Of a stretch of 64,000 nt of DNA, positions 11,087 to 19,900 are shown piece by piece (within the stretch, counting starts at the first letter, position 1; every line of letters starts with the position of its first letter). Origin of the DNA: Symbiodinium natans (Eukaryota > Sar > Dinophyceae > Suessiales > Symbiodiniaceae); contig CAJNDS010002816.1 of NCBI GenBank assembly GCA_905221605.1, positions 1 through 64,000 of the forward strand. The letters are read 5' to 3'. The notes beneath the pieces are model-generated. The model did no database searches, had not been told where the DNA came from, and saw only the letters and a list, made by a program, of their open reading frames with translations. Made by a program: the position numbers and the translations under genes.

Positions 11087-11779
11087 TTAGATGTCACTAT
11101 CCGAATGCCGATTGTCCTCAAGCAGATGCATGGTCTCGTCATCTAAATGCTCGAGAATGTCGGTAGCAATACGTTCATCGAGGAAGCACGCTACCCACTC
11201 CAGAATGACGGCATTATCATTGGGGACAGCATCGGACATCGCTTGCAAAAGCAAATTGACTTTATCGGCAGTGAAACGCCATGCAAGCAAAAGATGCTGC
11301 TCCAAATGCGCTTTTATGAGGTAAATTGGAAAATCTTCCTGGCGATGCACAATGATTGGCCTGGCCCAGGCTAAAAGGGCATTCTGCTGTGGTCCAGGCG
11401 GACGTCTGAACATAGCCAGTAACGCCCCGTACTCCTGGGCAAGCTCGTTCCTCAAATCCTGCGAAAGATCTCGAAGGTGGTGTGCAAGCCAGGCACGATG
11501 ACCTCCAACAGAGTGCGCGAGTTCGGCCGCAGCAACCATGGCGAGGGTCCGTTGATTAGGACGTCCTTGGGCTGCCGAGGCATCGCGGATTCCTTGCAGT
11601 ACGAGGAGCTTGGTGAGCGATATCCAGCCAGCACTACAAGTGTGGCCGTGGCCTTCGAGGATGGGCTCGCTGGAAAAGATCTCCGGGTGTTCGTAAGGGT
11701 AGCATCTTTCCCAGTCACTGTCGCCATCTCCATTGACAGCAGTGTAAAGGCTGCCACCAATGACCAACGAAGCAGCCAT
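11087..11779 (-). CDS. Unknown alpha-helical protein, 230 residues
   Basis: Starts at ATG 11779 and ends just upstream of the frame of the giant helicase protein, so the two are tightly packed on one transcript. The sequence is rich in Leu, Ala and His, predicted mostly helical, and ends in an acidic tail (DDETMHLLEDNRHSDSDI). No family is recognised. Its middle (AWARPIIVHRQEDFPIYLIK, then HLLLAWRF) weakly resembles the ORF at 16308-16889 (GNPLIIHEIVEDL, then KLLLAWTL), so the two may be diverged copies of one small protein. No signal peptide or convincing membrane segment is seen. Confidence 0.55.
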   Translation of the reverse strand: MAASLVIGGSLYTAVNGDGDSDWERCYPYEHPEIFSSEPILEGHGHTCSAGWISLTKLLVLQGIRDASAAQGRPNQRTLAMVAAAELAHSVGGHRAWLAHHLRDLSQDLRNELAQEYGALLAMFRRPPGPQQNALLAWARPIIVHRQEDFPIYLIKAHLEQHLLLAWRFTADKVNLLLQAMSDAVPNDNAVILEWVACFLDERIATDILEHLDDETMHLLEDNRHSDSDI

Positions 11780-11949
11780 GCCGGGCAGTTAGTTCGGGGA
11801 GGGCAAGCGGGCGCCTGCTCCTGTGAGCCCTGGCGGCACAGAACAAGGGGGCAAGTTAGCGGGTAATACCATCACTCCTTTATGTTCGCGGCTGAGAGGG
11901 CTATGAGCCACAGGAACAAACTGTCAATCCATGCGGGGGACTAGGGCGT

Positions 11950-11969
11950 GTGAGTGCGGGCGCACTCAC
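11950..11969. repeat. GG-centred palindrome, 9-bp arms (left of pair)
   Basis: GTGAGTGCG / GG / CGCACTCAC, a perfect inverted repeat. An identical copy lies 231 bp away at 12181. The pair sits between two ORFs of the giant element, where RNA hairpins could act on processing or translation. Confidence 0.85.
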
Positions 11970-12180
11970 GTACCCAACATCAAATCACTCCCGCACCCTC
12001 ACAAGATTCTCCGCAGGTAATACTCGGGAGCAAGGGAGCAACCCGAACGGGAGCTCCTGAGCCGCTTCACCGAGCCCCTGCTCGGAAATTGCGGTGAGGG
12101 GTCACTGCTCGTCAAACTTGTACAGAGAACGTAAATGGATCTACTGCCTTGAGAAGAGATGCAGGTTCCTACACCGCCGT

Positions 12181-12200
12181 GTGAGTGCGGGCGCACTCAC
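12181..12200. repeat. GG-centred palindrome, 9-bp arms (right of pair)
   Basis: Identical to 11950-11969, including three flanking bases (a preceding GT and a following GT). It ends 15 bp from the stop of the upstream minus-strand ORF. Confidence 0.85.
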
Positions 12201-12214
12201 GTGGCATGAGCAAC

Positions 12215-12835
12215 TCAACCGTCCTCCTCCACTTGCCCAGTGACTGGGGTCCTAGCCTGGCTAGAGGAGGGGAAGAGTATAGCATTGTTTCGCATTCGCG
12301 CGACACCCAAGTCCATCAATTCCGTAACATGAAGCTGCAATTTGAAATGGGTGCAGTTCACACGCACGACGGGCACAACACGCTGTGTACTGGCGAAGGT
12401 TGACGTCGATGTCACAAAACGCCTGCGCGATGCCCAAGCCCCGATGATACCTCCCCAGCGCCGACAAACAGCAGCCACTCTCGCGGTTTCCCTCAGGGAT
12501 GGGAGGGCAACCCTATAATTCTCGACTCCAGGAGCGACGTGAGGGAGGCGAGTATAACAACAACCCCAATTCGACTGTTGTTGCCGCCAGAGGTACACTT
12601 GTGGAGGCTCGGAGAGGCCTTCGCGCGGCTCTATAATTAACCACAGGCTCAAGCACACAGTGCACGCATCAAAGAGGATACAACGCAATGCATCCAATGG
12701 GCAGTCGTGAAGGTGTCTATCGCTGTGCCTGGAGGCGGGCCTACAGTAGGCCGACGTAGGGCTCAACTGCGAGACAATCACAAGCAGCGGAGCAAGACGT
12801 TCCATATGGATTTGAGGGCTGGATGCCTCAACCAT
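12215..12835 (-). CDS. Unknown ORF of the giant element, 206 residues
   Basis: ATG at 12835. The product is rich in Arg, Ser, Cys and Leu with a short hydrophobic stretch (CILFDACTVCLSLWLII) near residue 55. A second minus-strand frame (12467-12261) also stays open over the same DNA, so the real frame may switch inside. A part rich in Val and Thr (VVPVVRVNCTHFKLQL) is vaguely like the middle of the duplicated 450-residue proteins upstream, so this could be a third, decayed copy. No family is recognised and the coding status is uncertain. Confidence 0.35.
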   Translation of the reverse strand: MVEASSPQIHMERLAPLLVIVSQLSPTSAYCRPASRHSDRHLHDCPLDALRCILFDACTVCLSLWLIIEPREGLSEPPQVYLWRQQQSNWGCCYTRLPHVAPGVENYRVALPSLRETARVAAVCRRWGGIIGAWASRRRFVTSTSTFASTQRVVPVVRVNCTHFKLQLHVTELMDLGVARMRNNAILFPSSSQARTPVTGQVEEDG

Positions 12836-13032
12836 GTCAGTGATGCCTTCCTGAGGGGAAGGCGGTGGACTACCTCGGATCTACAGAGTTGACCTGAGCC
12901 AGCACTGCACAGCACCCATGAAAAAGTCCCGCCAACACATTCCCTAGAATGCAAAACCGCGAAAGCAGTGTGAAACTGGAGAACGAGACCCTCATGCTTC
13001 CAAGGCCAAGCATTAGTGAAGGGGCGGGGTCC

Positions 13033-14457
13033 CTACTGCATTTTCAGAAGTATGTTTGCATTCGGAGCAAAAGCTCGGAGTACTGCCGACGCAGGACTCG
13101 CAACTGCCCCTTGTGAGTCGGCCAGGACAAAAGATCGACACTCGAGGTGCCCACTGCGTTCTCTCATCGCTTGCACGCATTTGACCATCAACAGGGACAC
13201 AGGCCAGCTACAAGAAGCCAAAACAGGGCAAGGTAGGTCATTCCAATCGCTTGGGTTGAGGAGCTGCAGGTGCCAGGACGGCCAGCCAACAGTGACGGGT
13301 GGATGCGCAGCCCTTACAGCCAGGAGATCATTGTAGGCATATACAGTGAACGGTGTGCCCACCGGCCAATCTACCAGGACACAGCACGGAGGGACAGGTA
13401 GGTGACTAAGTTGCGAAACAGCGAAGACCCCAAGGAGATCTGGCTGCAGGCGGTTCGGGCACAAAGCACATAAGGCAGGGAAAAGTTGAGTGGTTCGTTG
13501 GAGAGTATCCCCTTCAAGAGCTTCTTGTCGAAAGGGGGCAACGCACCAAACGATTTGAATCTTACAACCTTGATGTTGAGTAACGCGCACAAGGGTGAGA
13601 TTAGCAACAAGGACAAGGCCAGCATACCTTACCCTACAACGAGAAGCTGCTTCACGGACTGACCAAGGGGCAGGCACGTGACGCTGCAAGGTGGACTGTG
13701 TGCGAGGCCATAGACTGCCACAGTGGCCCTCTGCCTGCGGGTGAGGAGAATCCATTTGGGCAGGCCAATGATGCTCATGAGCAAGTCGCCCGCCCAGGAG
13801 CTGCCTTGCAGGAGTTTGATTAGCAAAGTCAGCTGTAAACGGTGAACGCAGTCGGAGGAAGCGGAGGCTCGCGAGTGGGAAGTCTCCAACTGCATGGACG
13901 TCGTAAGTGCATTCGTCAAGAGGCGTGACTCCAAAGAACGCTCCGGCGTGTTCCCCCGTGGGAATCGCAAAGAAGGGCATTCCCCTCAGACCTTCCAAGA
14001 GAAGTCGGAACCAGTGCGAATTAACTGATGCAAGACAGGCCACAGACTGGATAGCCAATTGGCACCAATGAAGCATGTGCCAATGAAAGTCTAAGCCGCC
14101 CGAGACCTGGCCGATCTTTATTTCTTGTCTTATGCACCAACTAAGCCAAGCCTGGAAGGCATCAGCGGCATTTTCAGTGCCATGAACACTCTGCAATGGC
14201 AGGGCAAGAACAACCTTGATGTTGCAGAGATCCACAAGAAGGCGTTGCGCGACTGACGATGTCAGTCTTTGCACAGGGTCCTCTCCACCTCCGCAAAGAG
14301 GAATTAGAGGGTCATTGCCTAGGACCAGCGTCAAGGCCACCGGGGACAAATCCAAGGACAGAGCTTGCGGCAGAGCAAGAGTACGGGCGTACTCAAGCTG
14401 CCTTGGGTCGCTGTCAAGGCAATCTTCCTCTGTTGACATGCTCAAGTTGGGCCGCAA
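13033..14457 (-). CDS. Unknown 474-residue protein, copy B of a tandem pair
   Basis: An open frame of 474 codons whose sequence aligns along its length with the frames at 15960-14603. Shared landmarks are SLDLSPVALTLVLG versus CLDLAPDHLRKILG at the start, LVDWPVGTPF versus LVDWPVGTVF in the last third, and MRERSGHLECRSFVLAD versus MRQRSGYLESRAFVLCD near the end, followed by ILLKMQ versus VLLKYK. The protein is hydrophobic-rich but has no clear membrane segments. No catalytic motif or known family is recognised. A 7-bp-arm GG palindrome (14379-14394) is read through as coding sequence near the N-terminus. Conservation of both copies implies a useful product, perhaps structural. Confidence 0.6.
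   Translation of the reverse strand: MRPNLSMSTEEDCLDSDPRQLEYARTLALPQALSLDLSPVALTLVLGNDPLIPLCGGGEDPVQRLTSSVAQRLLVDLCNIKVVLALPLQSVHGTENAADAFQAWLSWCIRQEIKIGQVSGGLDFHWHMLHWCQLAIQSVACLASVNSHWFRLLLEGLRGMPFFAIPTGEHAGAFFGVTPLDECTYDVHAVGDFPLASLRFLRLRSPFTADFANQTPARQLLGGRLAHEHHWPAQMDSPHPQAEGHCGSLWPRTQSTLQRHVPAPWSVREAASRCRVRYAGLVLVANLTLVRVTQHQGCKIQIVWCVAPFRQEALEGDTLQRTTQLFPALCALCPNRLQPDLLGVFAVSQLSHLPVPPCCVLVDWPVGTPFTVYAYNDLLAVRAAHPPVTVGWPSWHLQLLNPSDWNDLPCPVLASCSWPVSLLMVKCVQAMRERSGHLECRSFVLADSQGAVASPASAVLRAFAPNANILLKMQ
14379..14394. repeat. GG-centred palindrome, 7-bp arms, within coding sequence
   Basis: GAGTACG / GG / CGTACTC lies inside codons 22-27 of the copy-B ORF (sense reading E-Y-A-R-T-L). Confidence 0.75.
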
Positions 14458-14602
14458 GGCAACGAGTCGTATAGTGTGGCGGCAGGAAAGTGACGTCGCG
14501 GGGCAGCCTCAGACTCCCATGAGCCAAAGCACTACTACGCTAGTGTGAGCCAAAAGGCGGCAAGAAGGCGTTACCAATGCAGCAAAGCCAGCCGTCCTAG
14601 CA

Positions 14603-15960
14603 TCAAAGTAGGCTGTGGGAGGCGGAGACCAATCTAAACAGGTGACCTTCGAAGGTGAGGCACTTGTACTTAAGAAGCACCCTCGCATCCTCATGGAACG
14701 CTGTTTGGATTTTGGTGCACGTGTCCGCAACAAAGCCCTGTTCATCGCAAAGTACGAAAGCCCGACTTTCAAGGTAACCACTCCGTTGCCGCATGTGTTG
14801 CACAATTAGTATTTGCAGCATTAGGACCGGCAGCATTGGATCGATTGTGAGATTGAGAGGGAGCATCCCATCAGGCGGATTGACAATACAGAGGCGCCTA
14901 CTAAAGTAAGACCCTACCAGGACCGGATGCGCCTCTACCATGTGCTCAAAGGAGGGGAAGGCAACAGCAATAAAGACCGTGCCAACAGGCCAATCAACAA
15001 GAAAGCTGACTAGAGGGACAGCAAAAGTCAGTCCCTGGACAACTACTTGGATTTGCACCAGATTGAGATCAAGTCGGAAGGCCATGTTTTCCAGGAGGAG
15101 CGGAAGAAGTTCAGCGCCTAGTTGGGTAGAGTCGAGGAGGTACCACTCTCCGTGCGTGTAGGGTGAGCAACACATGGTGTACTTGAGCATACATCCAAAC
15201 TCGAGTCCAACTTCAACGAGGACGAAGGTGGCGATTTGGCCAACGAAAGCACAGGTCGCACCAAGACCCTGTTCGTGAAAGGCGCAGGCCGTTTGGGTGG
15301 TGAACTGGTACTCTTGCACTCGTGGCGCACCGGTGCCATTCTCGGCTGGGAGGGGCCCAGAGGGGCGTTTAAGAACGCCAGGCCAAAAACCATGGTGGGT
15401 GGCACGAGCAAGCAGGGTGGGAGGTGACCTTTGGTATGCGAGAAGAGGTGCATGAAGACGGAAAACAGGCAGACAGGACAGCGAGCTCAACCGAAGAAAA
15501 AACACCTCGTAGCTGCCCAGGGTGGTAGTGGCAATTCTGCAAGATGCATGCAATGTTACCGGGAGCGCAATTATATACGGTACGCCTGCCCGATGTGGCC
15601 AGCAAGTACATCATGCCACGCCACACTCACCGAACCCATAGCGCGCAGAGTTTGCAACCCCCATTGCTGCCACTCAAGGCATCCGCATCCATCTATCTCC
15701 CTTAACTGGAGGGCAAGTCCCTTGGACCAACAGCGGTGGATAAGCTGGAGAGCAGCCCCAACCAATTCGGAGGACTTTACATCGGCATCCAAGTGTGCAC
15801 GAATGGAGACCGTGCCAGCCAGCTGCATAATGCAAAAGGCGATACTGGACTCCACGGTGCAGAATTTGTTGTCATACGAGAAGAGGCAGGGCGAAGTATG
15901 GATGGAAGAGCCAAGAATCTTCCTAAGATGATCCGGCGCCAAATCCAGACAGAAGGCCAT
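14603..15960 (-). pseudogene. Unknown ~450-residue protein, copy A, frame broken near 15560
   Basis: The N-terminal part starts at ATG 15960 and stops at 15571. The remainder is open in another frame from about 15553 to 14603. Together they align with copy B (14457-13033) from end to end, so a single indel around 15560 splits an originally continuous frame. The best conserved part is the C-terminal third around LVDWPVGTVF and RQRSGYLESRAFVL. The spacing between the two copies is only about 150 bp, which suggests a tandem duplication within the element. Function unknown. Confidence 0.55.
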
Positions 15961-16307
15961 TGCGCGGGTTAAGGGTCAGTGCTCCCATAACGAGCGCTTG
16001 AGCAAAATAACTGTCACGCATGTGCCAACTATATTCGGATGGGGAGGGGTAGGTGATCACAATGTTAGCAGTGATCAAACAACGAAGCAAATAACAGAGG
16101 AGCACGTAAAGGTACGAGTACCATAAGCGGCAATAAAGCCCACCGAGCACAAAGTACAAGGGGCAACCACACCCTCACTCAGTGGACACATTGGCACATA
16201 GCTCCACTGTCTGCGAACAGATGGCCAAAGTGAGGTGGGTCCAGCCAGGGGCATTAAAGCCAATAACGTGGCTCTGGATCTATTGTGTGAGAAGAAACAA
16301 GGTATGA

Positions 16308-16889
16308 CTACCACGGCCAAAAGAAGTGATAGGGGAATTGTTCACACTCACACAGTTCACGGGCAATGACTGTTGCTCTTGGCGTTAAGACCTGGAGCAA
16401 TGCCTCTACCCTACCCCATCCAGTTTTGTGCCCGATTAAAGCCCCGACAACTCGTGAAGACCACTTGGGGGTCAAAGAAAAGTGCTCCGAAAGTGATTGG
16501 GCAAGCGCACGTTCTCCAACGCACGAGATGGCACGGAGATTTGGTGCACTTATTTTCCATAGCATTGACACGGTAGCGCGAGGTTGAGTGGCAGCGTCCA
16601 GCCTTGCAATGACTTCAATGAGAGTCCATGCAAGTAGGAGTTTTTCCTCATCCAGATCTTCGACAATCTCGTGAATGATCAGTGGATTACCAAAGGAGAC
16701 GCCTCGATATAAACGATCCTTATGGTACGGGGAAAGGGCTTCGTTCGACTTGCTTTCCTCTAAGAGAGCCACGAGGATCGCTCCCGCTGCAGCAGGGAGG
16801 ACTGTGAGTTCGAAGTCAGCTGTGCTGGAATGACTACCAATGGCTTCATGGTAACGCCAAGCCAGGAGGCAGCGTGTGGCGGCCAGCAT
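16308..16889 (-). CDS. Unknown alpha-helical protein, about 193 residues
   Basis: The frame is open from 16913. The first ATG in frame is at 16889. The sequence is Leu/Ala-rich, with acidic VEDLDEEKLLLAW in the middle and a C-terminus ending in FPYHFFWPW. It sits about 70-90 bp downstream of the reverse transcriptase ORF and about 350 bp before the duplicated 450-residue ORFs, on the same strand. A possible distant relative is the 230-residue ORF at 11779-11087. No family is recognised. Confidence 0.5.
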   Translation of the reverse strand: MLAATRCLLAWRYHEAIGSHSSTADFELTVLPAAAGAILVALLEESKSNEALSPYHKDRLYRGVSFGNPLIIHEIVEDLDEEKLLLAWTLIEVIARLDAATQPRATVSMLWKISAPNLRAISCVGERALAQSLSEHFSLTPKWSSRVVGALIGHKTGWGRVEALLQVLTPRATVIARELCECEQFPYHFFWPW

Positions 16890-16981
16890 GTTTGGTTGTG
16901 CCCGGGCGTTCACAACTGGTCTGAGCCAAAGGTGCCGCCATCACGAAAGAGGGAGGGTGGTTGAAATGGGGACTACACGCA

Positions 16982-19900
16982 TCACAACGAGGGGGGTGTT
17001 ACCCACAATCCCCTACGCGGAACAGCTGTAACATCAACGCGTCTCCTTTTATCGTCTCTTTGCCTCTCGACCTCTAGTATATCCTGAACTTCCAGGATAA
17101 GGCGCTTGGACACCCTGTTGGTGGTTGCCTTTGGGCGCTTTGGGAGAGCAGGGCTATGACACGCGATACCCGCAGCGTTTAACGCATCAACTGCCGCATT
17201 AAATTCACTCTTCGTGGTGGTAATAGCAAAGACATCTTGTAGGTTAGCAAATTCCTGGTTAGGTGTGACCTGTGGATGACAGTGCTGCCCCACCTGGATG
17301 AGCTGAACCAACGCTTCAGTAGCCCCTTCGATGAAGGGCGAAACTGCGTTTCTATTTTTGACGTACACCCCGTCATGTACCCAAAGCACTGTGCCTGCGC
17401 AGTACGGGAGCATTGCAGCGAGCCCTTTTCGCATTACGAAGCTTTCCGCAGCTTCAAGTGCAAAAGTTGCCCAATTCCTGTTGTTGACCCTTGCATCCGG
17501 TTGGTAAAAAGGGATTCCTTGCTGGATCATAACCTGGAGGGTAGCTTTAGCCTGCACCAAATGTGCAAGAAAACTTGCCAAGGCAGGGGGGATGGCATAA
17601 GCAGCAATACTACCTTCATAAACATGCCGAAGGAAAGCATTGCTGTCCATTCCAACTGCTCTTTGCAACAAGTGCTTGGTTTGCACTGTTTGTGCTTTGG
17701 GCGCGCGTGCAAGGTGACTACTAAATAGCTCCCTGGCTTCAAGCAACGTTGGGAGGGGTGGGTGAGTAGGGCTGTGACATGTAAGGAGGCGCAAAAGCGT
17801 ATAATGCGCACCTTTCATGTCGATTTCAATTGCGTTCGGTCCGATGGCCAAGAAACGTGTTAGCCTTTTACTCGTTTGCCAGTGCCGTATGGCATAATAT
17901 CTACCCTGTGGGTGCAAAGATGGCCTTCGATACTGGACCAGCCCTGGCCACGTTGTATCAAGCTCGGGGGGAGGCTTGATCCGATTGTAGAGGCAAAACC
18001 GCAAAAGCAGTTCCGGATTCCAAAGTGGGGGGGCCTCAAGAGAAATAGTTTCAGCTCCGGAATGCAAATCCTGTATAGCTTGCAGGTGCCATTGCTTGGA
18101 AGGCAACAGAATAGGCGGAAAGCACTCAGTGTTTATTTGCATATGAGGCTGACCCTCACCCGAGTCAAAGAAGACATCTTCATGAAGGGGTGCTTCGTAG
18201 CGGAGACTGTTAGCAGCGATTCCTGCCAGGTGATCAGCGACTTTGTTGCCGACGCGAGGGACGTATGACCAATGCACTGTAATGGGTGTGTGCGTTAACT
18301 TTTGCCACATGTTGTCCAGTTTTCGCACTAGGTCTTCCCTATGTAGTCTCAAGGCACCAGCAAAGTGCTTTACAATGTTGATGCAGTCGCCCTGAAGGAT
18401 AACCTCCCTAATTTGATTGCTAGCAGCTAGAGATAATGCCTTGTCTAACGTTGCGTCAGCGGCGCATATTTCCGCAAACATAGAATCTGGACAAGGCTGG
18501 AGTGGGATGGCAATCGTTTCAAGAATTACCGGGACTGGTCCGGGCGACCATACGATACCACCCGCACCACCGATACCTTCTTGCACGTGGCAGCTGCCGT
18601 CAAATTGAGCAACAAGGTGGGTATCTTTGACAGGTTTTAACTCAACAATAAGTGGAGTACCTGCAGGGATTGGCCTTAATGCCGTAACTTTAAGGTGCAG
18701 ATTGCCGCAATGACACATTTTAGGCCATAGAGCAACATTAGGGACGCCAAGGGTCTGTTGATACATAGGTGCAAGCAAGTAATGCTGTGCATCTAATGTT
18801 GCTAAGACATCCCCTATATTGGCATTCCTGGGGGAGACGGTAACACCTTGGGCGCTTGCTTTAATTAAGGCAGAAAGGGGATGCTTGACCTCAATATGGA
18901 GTCCTCCGTCGTTGCAACAGGGCTTGCAGCGTTCCGTGTCAACCCACCATGCCGGTAATGCTTTGGGAAGTAACATCCTCGGGATGGTATTCCAAAGACG
19001 TGACGCGAGCTTGGGTATGTTACTGATGTGTTTTGCCCGTTGCGGTGTCTCACACCATCCAGGGTGCCAGGTGCATTGCTGTTCCATAGTATATCTTCTT
19101 ATGGTCGCAATCCATGCTAATAGGACGGCACAGAATTTCTTGTCAATCCCTCCCTCAACATTGATCTTAGGAAGGGCAGTGTGACACAGGGAGTCAAACG
19201 AGGCAGTGCCAGCATATCCCAATGTGACTAGGACAATAAAGAGGGAGGCTTTGGTGACCACACAAGCCGTAAGCCAATGCTCTGTTGTGTTTGCTCCCAG
19301 CCCACAGAGCAGGCAGTGGCTTTGGATGAAAGTACACTGGTGCTCATTGGGTATAGCTGCTCTGTAAGTAATAGTTCTAGCCGGAGCACCAGGCATTGCC
19401 GCACATTGCAGGAGTGGTGCTTGGTTAACATCACAGCAAGGCAGCATGCAGCTGATGGCATGGGCAAGGTCATCAGGGCAGCTTTGGTTGAGATGACAGA
19501 GTTTGCAGACTGGCATGCTGCCGAACCCATTGTCATACCAGAGCTCTTTCCCTGTTTGTTTGCGTAGGCAGACTCTACATTGCTCGTCCCTAGAGGCATA
19601 TTGCCTGTACACAAAATATGCATCGGCTTCTTCAACAATGGCCCATCTAAGTGCGTAGCAACGAGTGACATCCGAAGCCACGTTCTTTGGCGGGAGGTTT
19701 AGCGCAAGCAAAATGGCACATAGCTGTCTCTCATGTGCATGGTTCGCAACTTTTTGTCGAAGATATCCTTGCGCCTGAACACAAGCAGCATTGCGCAACA
19801 CTGCTCTAAGCGCAATTTGCGCCTGCTTGAGCTTGCGACCGCCTGAGTGAGGGCTCACTCGAGGCAGCGCAGCAGATAGGGCATCATGGCACTTGCTTTT

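Larger units (their letters stand above)
11780..12214. other. Inter-ORF segment with paired palindromes
   Basis: Apart from the two identical 20-bp palindromes at 11950 and 12181, this stretch shows no ORF with a recognisable domain. Confidence 0.5.

Noticed and set aside
16921-16945. Minus-strand CTTTGGCTCAG like the end of the spliced leader
   Set aside because: Only about ten bases match, the rest of the leader is absent, and it lies inside the element between ORFs.
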